Shown one piece after another: positions 15,871-25,295 of a DNA stretch of 64,000 bases. The DNA comes from an uncultured Christensenellaceae bacterium. Lineage in GTDB: Bacteria > Bacillota > Clostridia > Christensenellales > UBA3700. Below the pieces are notes generated by a model. That model was given only the letters and a program-made list of their open reading frames with translations, was not told where the DNA came from and ran no database searches. The translations under genes were made by a program, and so were the position numbers. The DNA is taken from contig CALWHJ010000003.1 in the NCBI GenBank assembly GCA_944380355.1, forward strand, positions 116,618 through 180,617, read 5' to 3'. Each line of letters starts with the position of its first letter. Within the stretch, counting starts at the first letter, position 1.

Positions 15871-17319
15871 TTATGCAAGCGCTTTTTCCAATAAAGCAAT
15901 AGAATAGTCAAGTCTTCTCATGCTCTCTTCCTTACCCAAAAGCTCCGCCATTTCCGTAGCACCGCCCGGGGTGGAAGCTACGCCCGTCAAAGCAAGACGC
16001 AAAGGCAGGAATATCTGTCCGCTCTTACAGGACAGTTTCTCGGCAAGCTCCGAAGCCTTGGCTTTGAGATTTTCGTCCGTCCATACGCTTTCGTTTTCGT
16101 AAACTTTCTCTATCTCTTTGAGATTTGCAAGCGCCATTTCTTTAGTGATTTTCATCTTTTTATGCTCGAACATCTCGACGTCGTATTCGCCGAATTCTTC
16201 GAGGAAGTTTACTTTGTCGGGGATTTCGCTCAAAATCTCCACTCTGGGAATGAGAAGTTTTGCAAGCGCGCTGTAATCGTATTTGCCCGCAATCTTGCTC
16301 TTATCGAAGTAGGGCTTTGCGACCTCTACAAACTTCTCGACGCTCATTTCCTTTATATACTCTCCGTTGAGCCATCTCATCTTTGCTTCGTCGAATATAC
16401 TGGGAGATTTGGATATACCCTCCACGTCAAACTGCTCGACAAGCTGAGCCATACTCAGTTTTTCCTCGTTGCCCTTAGGCGACCAACCCAAAAGCGCGAT
16501 ATAGTTGACGATAGCCTCGGGCAGATAACCTTTTGCGAGAAAATCCTCAAAGTTGGCGTCGCCGTAACGCTTGGACAATTTTCTCTGCGCGTCTTTCATT
16601 ATAGGAGATAAGTGCATATAATGAGGTCTTTCCCAACCGAATGCGTCATACATAAGATTGTACTTGGGCGTAGAGGAAAGATATTCGACGCCTCTTATGA
16701 CGTAATTGATTGCCATAAGATGGTCGTCGACTACGTTGGCAAAATTATAGGTAGGCATACCGTCCGACTTTATGAGAATATTGTCCTCCATATCCTCGTT
16801 GGGTACGCTGATATGACCGAATACCATATCGTCGTATTCGCTCACTCCCTCCGCGGGAATATTCTGTCTTATGACGTAATGTTCGCCTGCGTCAAGACGT
16901 CTTTGCACTTCTTCCTTGCTGAGCGAAAGACAATGCTTGTCGTACTTGGCTATACCCTTATCGTCCTTTAAAGAGTCAAGTCTTTCTTTGGTGCAGAAAC
17001 AATAGTAAGCTCCGCCCTTTTCGACAAGCTCCTTTGCGTACTTGAGATAAATATCCTTACGCTCGCTCTGGATATAAGGACCGTATCCGCCGTCCTTGTC
17101 GGGTCCTTCGTCGTGCTCTATACCCGCCGTCTTGAGCGTGCGGTAAATAAGGTCTACCGCGCCTTCGACGTATCTCTCCTGGTCAGTGTCCTCTATACGC
17201 AAAACAAACTTTCCGCCCGCCTGCTTGGCAAACAGGTACGCGTAAAGGCACGTCCTGAGATTTCCTATATGCATAAAGCCCGTAGGGGAAGGTGCGAATC
17301 TCGTTCTTACAGTAGTCAT
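15871..17319 (-). CDS. gltX: Glutamyl-tRNA synthetase
   Basis: 482 residues, normal length for class Ic GluRS. 'TRFAPSPTGFMHIGNLRT' carries the HIGH motif as HIGN, and 'RKLSKRYGD' is the KMSKS motif. 'LRIEDTDQER' and the CFCTKE segment complete the catalytic part; the C-terminal helical anticodon-binding region follows. Charges tRNA-Glu (and, in organisms lacking GlnRS, tRNA-Gln for later amidation). Single gene, divergent from the PepV-like gene, with its own terminator. Confidence 0.96.
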   Translation of the reverse strand: MTTVRTRFAPSPTGFMHIGNLRTCLYAYLFAKQAGGKFVLRIEDTDQERYVEGAVDLIYRTLKTAGIEHDEGPDKDGGYGPYIQSERKDIYLKYAKELVEKGGAYYCFCTKERLDSLKDDKGIAKYDKHCLSLSKEEVQRRLDAGEHYVIRQNIPAEGVSEYDDMVFGHISVPNEDMEDNILIKSDGMPTYNFANVVDDHLMAINYVIRGVEYLSSTPKYNLMYDAFGWERPHYMHLSPIMKDAQRKLSKRYGDANFEDFLAKGYLPEAIVNYIALLGWSPKGNEEKLSMAQLVEQFDVEGISKSPSIFDEAKMRWLNGEYIKEMSVEKFVEVAKPYFDKSKIAGKYDYSALAKLLIPRVEILSEIPDKVNFLEEFGEYDVEMFEHKKMKITKEMALANLKEIEKVYENESVWTDENLKAKASELAEKLSCKSGQIFLPLRLALTGVASTPGGATEMAELLGKEESMRRLDYSIALLEKALA

Positions 17320-17436
17320 AAATATTCCTCAAAAATTTTTCTTGTATTTTCGTCTAATAATATAACATATTTTGCGCCGATTGTGTATAATATTTATACA
17401 ATATATTGAAAAAGTTTTCAAGGAGCATAAAATTCT

Positions 17437-18756
17437 ATGCAAGACACTTTTGACAAACTCTTAAAAAAGACTCTCCAACTGGTAGGCATAGACAGCGTGC
17501 AATCTGCCCCCTGCTCACGCTCTCCCTTCGGTAAAGGCGTGGCAGACTGTCTGGACCTAGTGTGCGACACCGCAAAGCAAATGGGTATGACCGTACACAA
17601 CGAAAAAGGCTATTACTGCACGTGCGATATAGGAGAAGGGCAAACTTTCGGCATACTCGGACATATAGACGTAGTACCTTACGACAAGGACGAGTGGAGC
17701 GCAAACCCTCTCGGTGAGATTAAAGACGGCTATCTGTACGGCAGAGGCGTGCTCGACGATAAAGGACCTATGCTGTGCTGTCTTTATGCAGTGGATAATC
17801 TGATTAAACAGGGATACAAACCCAAATACAAAATACGCTTTATCTTCGGCGGCAACGAAGAGAGCGGTTGGAAGTGCATAGAGCACTACAACGAAGTGGA
17901 CGTGATGCCCGAAAAAGGCTTTTCGCCCGACGGAGATTTCCCTGTCATAAACTGCGAAAAAGGACTTGTCGGTTACGACATATCCGTCGATATGCCAAAA
18001 AAATTACTCTCCATCGAGGGCGGAGAGAGAGGTAATATCGTAATGGCTAAATGCTCGTGCGTGCTCGATATGGCTCTCGACGTACTTCCCGACGACGACA
18101 AAATATCCGTATCCGTCAACGGTGGTAAGACTTATATCACCGCTTACGGCACGCCCGCTCACGCGTCTACCCCCGAAAAGGGCGACAACGCTTTCTGGAG
18201 ACTTATGAATTTCCTCGCTGAAAACATCGGCGGGGAATTCAAAGACATACGCGATAAATTCTGCCACAACGACGGCAGCGGCGCGGGAGTCAAACTCTCA
18301 GACGAGGCGAGCGGAAAACTCACTTTCAACGTAGGCGTGGTCAACGGCGAAAATCTGCCGTCCACCCGACTGTATAACAGAAAAATGCATCTCATCGTCG
18401 ATATTCGCCACCCCGTAAGCTATACCAAAGAACAAATAGCCGATATGCTCCGTGAAAATCTCAAAGCGGAAGTAAAGGTACGCAACTTCCACGACCCGCT
18501 GTATATCGACAAAGACAACGAGCTTGTGCAAAAACTGCTCGCGTCCTACAATGCCGTTACGGGAGAAAAAGCAACTCCTATCACAATAGGCGGCGGCACT
18601 TATGCCCGCGCGCTCAAGTGCGGCGTGGCTTTCGGACCTATCTTCCCCAATCAGGAAAGCACGATACACCAGACAGACGAAAGAGTTTCGCTCGGCGATT
18701 TCAAAAAGCTCTACGAGGTTTACGAAAGAGCAATAAAAGATTTACTCTTCGAATAA
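17437..18756 (+). CDS. pepV: M20 dipeptidase, PepV/Sapep family
   Basis: 439 residues. Metallopeptidase M20 fold: 'ILGHIDVVPYDKDEWSANPL' gives the first zinc ligand His-Asp, 'GRGVLDDKGPML' the bridging Asp, 'FGGNEESGWKC' the catalytic Glu pair, and a late 'IGGGTYARAL' matches PepV. The long lid insertion between is typical of PepV. Cleaves dipeptides in the cytoplasm. AAGGAG lies 11 bases before the ATG. Followed 13 bp later by an HD hydrolase gene, so probably co-transcribed. Confidence 0.9.
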   Translation: MQDTFDKLLKKTLQLVGIDSVQSAPCSRSPFGKGVADCLDLVCDTAKQMGMTVHNEKGYYCTCDIGEGQTFGILGHIDVVPYDKDEWSANPLGEIKDGYLYGRGVLDDKGPMLCCLYAVDNLIKQGYKPKYKIRFIFGGNEESGWKCIEHYNEVDVMPEKGFSPDGDFPVINCEKGLVGYDISVDMPKKLLSIEGGERGNIVMAKCSCVLDMALDVLPDDDKISVSVNGGKTYITAYGTPAHASTPEKGDNAFWRLMNFLAENIGGEFKDIRDKFCHNDGSGAGVKLSDEASGKLTFNVGVVNGENLPSTRLYNRKMHLIVDIRHPVSYTKEQIADMLRENLKAEVKVRNFHDPLYIDKDNELVQKLLASYNAVTGEKATPITIGGGTYARALKCGVAFGPIFPNQESTIHQTDERVSLGDFKKLYEVYERAIKDLLFE

Positions 18757-18769
18757 GAAAGGATACGCT

Positions 18770-19933
18770 ATGACTTTTACTCTCGACAAAAAAATATACG
18801 AAAAACTTTGTGAAGACTACGCGCAAAAAGACGCTTTGCTTGCGCCCTACGCGGCAAAAGACTCCGACTGCGTGCGTAAAACCGCGTACACGCCCAAAAT
18901 TTTCAGGCGGCAGTACGTACGCGATTGCGAAGCTATTATAAATCTTCCTCTCTTCAACAGGTACGCCGGTAAGACGCAAGTCTTCTCTCTCAAAGACAAT
19001 GACGATATCTCAACGCGCGCTTATCACGTACAGCTAGTGTCGAGAATAGCCCGCACCATAGGCGGCGCGCTCAAACTCAATACCGACCTCATAGAAGCCA
19101 TTGCGCTTGCTCACGACCTCGGTCATTGCCCTTTCGGACACAAGGGAGAAAAAATGCTCGACAAAGCTGCACAAAAATACGGCTACAGATTTTATCATCA
19201 CGTGCAAAGCGCGAGATACCTCACGGAAGTAGTGGGCGCAAACGTATCTCTACAGGTAGCTGACGGAGTACTCTGCCACAACGGCGAAAAACTGGCAAAC
19301 AAATATATGCCCACGCAATCTTCCGTAAAGACTTTTGAGGATTTGGAGCACAAACTCTCGCTTGCATACGAAGGAAAGCTCGACGACGAAAATCTGTTTG
19401 CAAGCACTCTCGAAGGCTGTCTTGTGCGCATAGCCGACGTAATAGCGTATATAGGCAAGGACAGACAGGACGCGGCAAAACTCGGTTACGTCCCTTTTGA
19501 AAACTATCGCGAAAACGTGCTGGGCACTTTCAATCACGAGATTATATCATCGCTGTCCGTAGACATAATCAACAATTCCTACGGCAAAAATTACATAGCT
19601 CTCGGCAAAGATGCCTACGAGGCTCTTCAAGGCATATTCAGCGATAATTACAAAGAGATATACCTAAGCGACCATTCTGCGGTAGACGAATACCCCGACG
19701 ATAAACTCGCGGATATTATCTCTGCCGTTTACGAAACTTTCTACAAAGATTTGACCACCGACAAAAAACTGACGGACAAGTATTACCGTCCCTATATTTA
19801 TCCCCGCAAAGAAGCGGTAGACGCTTATTTCGAGCGCAATGCAAAATATCCCGAAAGAGTAGCTACCGATATAGTAGCAGGTATGACGGACAAATACCTC
19901 TTGACGTTTTACGATAAAATTACCCGCGCTTGA
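18770..19933 (+). CDS. HD-domain dNTP triphosphohydrolase-like protein
   Basis: 387 residues. HD signature: 'THAYHVQLVSRIAR'-like His (here RAYHVQLVSRIAR), 'ALAHDLGHCPFGHKGE' (HD pair plus GH..GH), and a later Asp in 'VRIADVIAYIGKD'. This is the layout of dGTPase-like hydrolases (Dgt family), which turn dGTP or other dNTPs into nucleoside and triphosphate; the true substrate is not knowable from sequence. AAGGA ribosome site; second gene after the PepV-like gene. Confidence 0.85.
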   Translation: MTFTLDKKIYEKLCEDYAQKDALLAPYAAKDSDCVRKTAYTPKIFRRQYVRDCEAIINLPLFNRYAGKTQVFSLKDNDDISTRAYHVQLVSRIARTIGGALKLNTDLIEAIALAHDLGHCPFGHKGEKMLDKAAQKYGYRFYHHVQSARYLTEVVGANVSLQVADGVLCHNGEKLANKYMPTQSSVKTFEDLEHKLSLAYEGKLDDENLFASTLEGCLVRIADVIAYIGKDRQDAAKLGYVPFENYRENVLGTFNHEIISSLSVDIINNSYGKNYIALGKDAYEALQGIFSDNYKEIYLSDHSAVDEYPDDKLADIISAVYETFYKDLTTDKKLTDKYYRPYIYPRKEAVDAYFERNAKYPERVATDIVAGMTDKYLLTFYDKITRA

Positions 19934-20030
19934 ATTGGGCTTATTTTTGTATTTATTTTAATCAAATTCATAAAGCTTCACAAGGCGTGTTAAGTATAAA
20001 GCTTAATGCAAAACATTGAAAATAAATCAC

Positions 20031-20058
20031 AAACGCGACGGCAACTGCCGTCGCGTTT
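20031..20058. repeat. Strong GC-rich hairpin after the HD hydrolase gene
   Basis: AAACGCGACGGC pairs perfectly with GCCGTCGCGTTT over about 12 bp. Only TTT follows, so it is at best a weak terminator for the plus-strand operon; it may instead protect transcript ends from both converging genes. Confidence 0.6.
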
Positions 20059-20114
20059 ACTGCGTCTTTCGCTTTACGCACGGATTACGTGCAGGTTACG
20101 TACGGGCGCTCATA

Positions 20115-20147
20115 CGCTATAAAGTCAGTTGCCCTGACTTTATAGCG
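20115..20147. repeat. Perfect 14-bp inverted repeat with TTGCC loop
   Basis: CGCTATAAAGTCAG / CTGACTTTATAGCG around TTGCC, 24 bp before the end of the converging YgjP-like gene. No U-run follows on either strand. The same loop TTGCC occurs in the hairpin of the 203-bp repeat near 61.7-63.9 kb. Confidence 0.7.
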
Positions 20148-20170
20148 AGGCGCACGCGCGCAATTGCCGT

Positions 20171-20896
20171 TCACAAATGGCTGTATCTTATGTAATAGGA
20201 AGTCAATCCCTTTCTCAAAGCCTTGTAATCGGGAATGAAACGCGCAAGCATACCGTAGAACGAAGCGTCGTGATTTTTGTGATAAAAATGACACAGCTCG
20301 TGCATTATCACGTAGTCGAGATATCTTACGTCGGCATAGACGAGTTTAAAGTTGAGCACTACCGTTTTTTTATTGATTATGCAAGTTCCCCAGCGGGCTT
20401 TCATCTGTCTTATAGAAAGTTTGTAATTGTCGGGGAAAATCTCCCTGTAATTGTTTACGCAATATTCAAAACGTTCCGCAAAAAGCTCTTTCGCTTTATT
20501 TTTGTACCAGTTGTCGACGAGTTTTCTCTTTCGCTCGAAGTCATTCTTGTCTTTGACCACAAGCGCGAGATTGTCTCCGACCGTCCCAACGTATTCCCTC
20601 TCTCCCTCGATGACGACCAACATATATTCCTTGCCCGCAAAGAGATATTTTTCGCAAGTCAGGTATTTTCTCTCTTCCAGCACGCCCTCGGATTTTATTT
20701 TGCTAAGCTCTGAGATTAACCAGTCTGCGTTTTTTATGACAAAAGCGTTAATTCGCTCGAGAGGTACGCGCGACGAACAAGATACGACGGCTTGTCCCTT
20801 GTCGTTTACTCTCAGACGCATATTCCTCATACCCTTGCGCCTGAGGACGTAATAGGTAAGTCGGTTATCTTTTGCCGTTGCGACGTGTTGTTCCAT
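20171..20896 (-). CDS. YgjP-like (M48/DUF45) metallopeptidase
   Basis: About 241 residues. 'VIMHELCHFYHKNHDASFY' contains the HExxH zinc site plus the third His (HKNHDASF), typical of the YgjP/UTP pyrophosphatase-like metal-dependent hydrolase family. The N-terminal half carries 'RKGMRNMRLRVNDKGQAVV', also typical. The start at 20896 is chosen over an in-frame ATG at 20962 because GGAGAAG lies just ahead of it. Cytosolic; physiological substrate unknown. Confidence 0.85.
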   Translation of the reverse strand: MEQHVATAKDNRLTYYVLRRKGMRNMRLRVNDKGQAVVSCSSRVPLERINAFVIKNADWLISELSKIKSEGVLEERKYLTCEKYLFAGKEYMLVVIEGEREYVGTVGDNLALVVKDKNDFERKRKLVDNWYKNKAKELFAERFEYCVNNYREIFPDNYKLSIRQMKARWGTCIINKKTVVLNFKLVYADVRYLDYVIMHELCHFYHKNHDASFYGMLARFIPDYKALRKGLTSYYIRYSHL

Positions 20897-20986
20897 AATA
20901 CTTCTCCGATACGGACCGGCTGTTTTGCCCCTTTGTCCGCCCTTATAATTTATTATTTGCAAGCTTTATTGTCAAGCGTTGCTTAG

Positions 20987-21014
20987 AAAAAGGCGTACCG
21001 CTTTCGGTACGCCT
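20987..21014 (-). terminator. Intrinsic terminator of the 268-residue lipoprotein gene
   Basis: Perfect 10-bp stem AGGCGTACCG / CGGTACGCCT (20991-21014) with a short U-run on the minus strand and a T-run on the plus strand, 26 bp after the lipoprotein stop. Confidence 0.8.
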
Positions 21015-21039
21015 AGGTTTTTTGTATTCGCTTTAGCCG

Positions 21040-21846
21040 TCAATTGTATATTGCGTTCAATAGCTCGGTGTCAGTCACATTGCCGTATCCGCAAAGACAA
21101 CCCGTATTCTTGCCGCCGTATTTGCTCATCTTGGAAGAGAATGCCTCGGCTCTCTCTAAATCGTCCGTAAGATAAAAACGGTAAGCCTCTTCGCCCTTGA
21201 CTGCCCAAAATCCTTCAATTGCGTTTACCCAGACGGTCTCTTGCGTTTCGTCGTTGAAGACGTAACTCAAATCGTCGTCGGTAAGTTCGCTCACGGTATA
21301 GCCCGCATTTCGGAAAGTCTCTTTTATTCCGTCGTATTTCTCTTTGCGCAAGTCGGCGTTGATTTTGTCGAAATGCTCTCTGAACTTGACAGCCTCTTCC
21401 TTGTCCATCTGCTTGGTATATTTGAGGGAGTTATTCAGATAGCACCACTCGTAATCGTTGTCGTAGTTTTTGGTTTCGCCTTTATCGTTGGTGTGCGTAA
21501 CGTGAGTGCCGAAATAGTAATATTCGTTTCTCTCTTTCTTAAAAAACAAAAACTTTTTGCGCTCGACGGTCAGTTTGAAAGTGTAATCGTACTCCCACGT
21601 AATTTGTCCTTGCAAGGTATTGTTGATGTCGTAACTCATTTCGCCTATTCTCTTTACGGAACTTATGACCGTTTTCATATCCTCTTCGCTGAGCTCGGCG
21701 GTGATTCCGTCGGCAAAAACGATAGAAACTCCTTTGACGGTATCTTTATCCGTGAGTATGTCCTCCTGCTTGAACGTGCACGCCGAAAATACACACGTCG
21801 CGACAACGCACAGCAATATAGCGATTATCAAAATTTTCTTCTTCAT
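21040..21846 (-). CDS. Putative lipoprotein, function unknown
   Basis: 268 residues. Signal peptide with lipobox 'VFSAC' (Cys at about 22), so a membrane-anchored exported lipoprotein. The rest is charged with no family I recognise; 'FFKKERNEYYYFGTHVTH' and 'YDNDYEWCYLNNSLKYTKQMDKEEA' look like a beta-sheet domain of the kind found in Bacillota lipoproteins of unknown role. Own promoter upstream (21875-21903) and terminator downstream, so a single-gene unit. Confidence 0.75.
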   Translation of the reverse strand: MKKKILIIAILLCVVATCVFSACTFKQEDILTDKDTVKGVSIVFADGITAELSEEDMKTVISSVKRIGEMSYDINNTLQGQITWEYDYTFKLTVERKKFLFFKKERNEYYYFGTHVTHTNDKGETKNYDNDYEWCYLNNSLKYTKQMDKEEAVKFREHFDKINADLRKEKYDGIKETFRNAGYTVSELTDDDLSYVFNDETQETVWVNAIEGFWAVKGEEAYRFYLTDDLERAEAFSSKMSKYGGKNTGCLCGYGNVTDTELLNAIYN

Positions 21847-21874
21847 AAAGGCTCTTCCCCCTTTCCTTTTTTTT

Positions 21875-21903
21875 ATTTTACCATATTATCTCAAATTAGG
21901 CAA
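21875..21903 (-). promoter_or_regulatory. Promoter of the 268-residue lipoprotein gene
   Basis: Minus strand: -35 TTGCCT (21898-21903), 17-bp spacer, -10 TAAAAT (21875-21880). Confidence 0.6.
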
Positions 21904-22043
21904 TAGCGGATTTTGTCTGACAATGCCGCCGCCTATGTAACTTAAATTACTAAGGCTAGACAAATTACTTTTATTTTACACCGTTTATCCGTTTTGTCCA
22001 TATATTTCAACGCTTTTTGAAGCAAATATTTGACAAATACGTG

Positions 22044-22073
22044 TTGATTTATCTTTTTTCGCTATGATATAAT
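22044..22073 (+). promoter_or_regulatory. Promoter of the alpha-mannosidase gene
   Basis: -35 TTGATT (22044-22049), 18-bp spacer, -10 TATAAT (22068-22073), about 38 bp before the start codon. Confidence 0.6.
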
Positions 22074-22111
22074 AAATTTATTAATTTGCAAAATTTTGTA
22101 TGGGAGTACTT

Positions 22112-25100
22112 ATGGGATTTGACAAAAAAATTGTAAAAAAAGCTATGCACAACAAAAACCACGTTTTGCATATCTGGAATATCAAATGCGCCATCAACCA
22201 GAAAGTGGGCGATTTAAAAGCCGAAATTATCAAGAGTAAAGAACCTATCAAATGGAACGACCTCGACAAGTCGGCTTTCAAACCTATACGTCAGTGGCAA
22301 GCTTGGGGCAAGCGTAAAGAATATGCCGACAGCTTCGACTGCGCGTGGTTTCACTTTACGGGTACCGTACCCAAAAAAGCAAAAGGCAAAAGCGTAATTT
22401 GCCGTATCAAGCTTCAGGGCGAAGGTCTCGTCTTTAACCCCGACGGCATCGTCATTCAAGGACTTACGCAAATCCTCAGCAAGGGCGACGTCTTCCACTC
22501 GCTCATAGCTAAACAAAGAGTGGATATCACCGACTACGCAGAAGGCGGCGAAAAAATAGATATGTACGTCGACGCGGGCTTCAACGGCAAGTTCCGCTTC
22601 AAAAAATGTACCGCGCACTTAAGACGCTGCGATATCTGTATACACGACGAGGAACTCAATCAATATTATTACGACTACATTGATTTGTTTTTCATTATGC
22701 TCCTTCTCGACAAGGAAACTCCCCGCTACAAAGAAATAGACGAGGCTCTTTCTAAAAGCTATAAGATTTACAAGAAAGAGGGCGTAGAAAAAGCAAGAGA
22801 ATTCTTAAAGCCTACTCTCGAAAAAAAACCCGAATACGAAGCTACTACCTACTACTGCATAGGTCACGCTCATATCGACCTTGCGTGGCTGTGGCCTATT
22901 CGCGAAACAAAACGTAAAATCGGACGTACTTTTGCCAATCAGATACGCAATCTCGCACTCTACGACGATTTCTACTTCGCAGAGTCCCAACCTCAGATGT
23001 TCGTATGGCTCAAAGAAGAATATCCCGAACTTTTCGAAAGAGCAAAGAAATACGTCGAGGAAGGAAGGATAGAGCTTCAGGGCGGTATGTGGGTCGAAGG
23101 CGACTGCAACCTCTCCGGCGGAGAATCGTGGGTCAGACAATGTCTGTACGGTCAGAAATTCTGGAAGGACGAATTCAACTTCAAATCCAGAATGTGCTGG
23201 CTGCCCGACGTATTCGGTTTCCCCGCAACGCTTCCTCAGGTACTCAAAAAGAGCGGAATGGATTACTTTATGACAATCAAACTCTGCTCCAACGATTTCA
23301 ACCGTTTCCCCTACCGTACTTTCAACTGGGTAGGTCTCGACGGAACGAAACTCATCTCTCATATGGAGCCTCTCGGCGACTATAACTCGGGTATGTCTCC
23401 TTTTGCAATCAAAAAGAGCGAAGACAGATACTCCGAAAAAGAGATTTGCAAAAAAGCTCTGCTTATGTTCGGCGACGGCGACGGAGGCGGCGGTCCCGGC
23501 GAAGGACATCTCGAATACCTTATGCGCCATAAGAAAAATATGGACGGTCTTGCTCCTTGCAAGCCCTCTCCCGCAATTAACTTCTTTGACGACATAAAAG
23601 ATATGTCCGACATATTCCCTACGCATACGGGAGAATTGTACTACGAAAGACACCAAGGCTGCTACACCTCGCAGGCTAACTGCAAAAAGTGGAACAGACG
23701 CATCGAGGAGATGCTCCACAAGGTAGAATGGCTGGGTGCGGTCGCTTTCCTTCAGGGCGTAAGCTACGACAGAAAGAAGGTCGAGGAGATATGGAAAGAA
23801 GTACTCCTGTATCAATTCCACGACGTACTCCCCGGCTCGTCTATCAAGAGAGTTTATGACGAAGCGTACGCAAGATACCAGATTATGTACGACGAGCTTA
23901 AAGAAATCGAGGCTATTATGCTCAAGGCTCTCTCTGGCAAAGAGGGCGTAAGCGCAATCAACCCTGTCGACTTCGACAGAGACGAGTACGTCTGCGTTGA
24001 CAACAACTGGTACAAAGCAAATCTTAAGGCTCACTCCGTCGGCGCGCTCACTCCTGCCGTAATCGACAGCAGCGAATTCGTATACACCGACAACACCATC
24101 GAAAACAAAAACCTTAAGGTTACGTTCGGCGCAAACGGCGAGATTACTTCGCTCATCGACAAGACTTGCGACAAAGAGCTTGTAAAAGAATACTTCAACA
24201 AACTCACGGTATATACCGACCCCTTCAAGTTCTACAACGCGTGGGATATAGATATCAACTATATCAACCTTGACAAGTGGGTATTCAAACTCAAGTCCTC
24301 GCGTACCTACGTCGACGGCGCAAACCTCGTAAGAGAAAACTTCTTCAAATACAACAAATCCACGCTCGTGCAAAAAGTTATACTTACTCTCGGCGGGGAT
24401 ATGGTCAAATTCGATACTGCGGCAGACTGGCACGAAGACCTCAAGATGTTGAGAGCGGATTTCGTACCTACCGTATTTGCCGACAACGTAACCTGTAATA
24501 TTCAGTTCGGCAACTTCGACCGCACCACTCACGAAGACGACAAGGTACAGTGGGCGCAATTCGAAGTATGCGCGCATAAATTCGTCAACCTTGACGGAGA
24601 AGACTACGGCTTGGCACTTCTCAACAACTGCAAGTACGGTCACCGCGCTAAAAACGGTTTCCTCTCGCTTGCCCTGTTGCGCGCTCCTCAATTCCCCGAC
24701 CCTACCTGCGACAGAGGAGTACATAACTTCAGCTACGCAATCTATCCTCACAAGGCAAAACTCGAAGATACCGACCTTATGGCTAAGGGATATATTTTCA
24801 ACAATCCCGTAGAGATAGTAAACGAAGACGTTAAAATCGACACTTTGGCAAAATTCGACAGCAAAAACATTATCATCGAAACCGTCAAAGTCGCAGAAGA
24901 CGAAAAGGGTATCGTAGTGAGAGCTTACGAAACGTACGGCGACGAAGTGAAGACTACTCTCAAACTGGATTTTGCGGCTGACGTATGGGAATGCGATATG
25001 CTTGAAAACAAACTCTCAAGTGCAAAACAAGACGCACTCGTATTCGCACCTCACGAGATAAAGACTCTTTATATCGCAAAGAAAGCTGCAAAGCCTTCGC

Positions 25101-25216
25101 AAAAGAGTACGGCTAAAGCAGAAGCTTCCGCTGAAAAAGCAAAATCGGAAGAAGTCGCAGAAAAGAAAGCACCCGTAAAGAAGCCCGCAGCAAAAAAGAG
25201 CACGGCAAAAAAATAA
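22112..25216 (+). CDS. GH38 alpha-mannosidase with Lys/Ala-rich C-terminal tail
   Basis: About 1034 residues. GH38 signatures: 'GHAHIDLAWLWPIRETKRK' (zinc ligands His, Asp), 'ESQPQMFVWLKEEYPE', 'GGMWVEGDCNLSGGES', 'CWLPDVFGFPATLPQVL' (nucleophile Asp), 'FHDVLPGSSI', then the beta-sandwich domains. No signal peptide, so cytosolic trimming of imported alpha-mannosides. The last ~43 residues are almost only Lys, Ala, Ser, Pro and Glu, repeated 'AAKK'-like units resembling histone H1 tails and unlike normal GH38. The start at 22112 is preferred over 22100 because gGGAG lies 6 bases before it. With the GH2 beta-mannosidase and NagA it suggests N-glycan core use. Confidence 0.93.
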   Translation: MGFDKKIVKKAMHNKNHVLHIWNIKCAINQKVGDLKAEIIKSKEPIKWNDLDKSAFKPIRQWQAWGKRKEYADSFDCAWFHFTGTVPKKAKGKSVICRIKLQGEGLVFNPDGIVIQGLTQILSKGDVFHSLIAKQRVDITDYAEGGEKIDMYVDAGFNGKFRFKKCTAHLRRCDICIHDEELNQYYYDYIDLFFIMLLLDKETPRYKEIDEALSKSYKIYKKEGVEKAREFLKPTLEKKPEYEATTYYCIGHAHIDLAWLWPIRETKRKIGRTFANQIRNLALYDDFYFAESQPQMFVWLKEEYPELFERAKKYVEEGRIELQGGMWVEGDCNLSGGESWVRQCLYGQKFWKDEFNFKSRMCWLPDVFGFPATLPQVLKKSGMDYFMTIKLCSNDFNRFPYRTFNWVGLDGTKLISHMEPLGDYNSGMSPFAIKKSEDRYSEKEICKKALLMFGDGDGGGGPGEGHLEYLMRHKKNMDGLAPCKPSPAINFFDDIKDMSDIFPTHTGELYYERHQGCYTSQANCKKWNRRIEEMLHKVEWLGAVAFLQGVSYDRKKVEEIWKEVLLYQFHDVLPGSSIKRVYDEAYARYQIMYDELKEIEAIMLKALSGKEGVSAINPVDFDRDEYVCVDNNWYKANLKAHSVGALTPAVIDSSEFVYTDNTIENKNLKVTFGANGEITSLIDKTCDKELVKEYFNKLTVYTDPFKFYNAWDIDINYINLDKWVFKLKSSRTYVDGANLVRENFFKYNKSTLVQKVILTLGGDMVKFDTAADWHEDLKMLRADFVPTVFADNVTCNIQFGNFDRTTHEDDKVQWAQFEVCAHKFVNLDGEDYGLALLNNCKYGHRAKNGFLSLALLRAPQFPDPTCDRGVHNFSYAIYPHKAKLEDTDLMAKGYIFNNPVEIVNEDVKIDTLAKFDSKNIIIETVKVAEDEKGIVVRAYETYGDEVKTTLKLDFAADVWECDMLENKLSSAKQDALVFAPHEIKTLYIAKKAAKPSQKSTAKAEASAEKAKSEEVAEKKAPVKKPAAKKSTAKK

Positions 25217-25266
25217 GAGCGTATTAACAATCGCACTTATCTTAAAAAATTAATCAAATACGGTAA

Positions 25267-25295
25267 AAAGGCTTGCCATCAATCGGCAAGCCTTT
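25267..25295 (+). terminator. Intrinsic terminator of the alpha-mannosidase gene
   Basis: AAAGGCTTGCC / GGCAAGCCTTT stem with a 7-nt loop, 50 bp after the stop. The U-run is short. Confidence 0.65.

Noticed and set aside
22805..24751. Long antisense reading frame (648 codons) opposite the alpha-mannosidase gene
   Set aside because: It mirrors the GH38 gene's codon pattern, has no ribosome site and shows no family motif; a shadow of the real gene.
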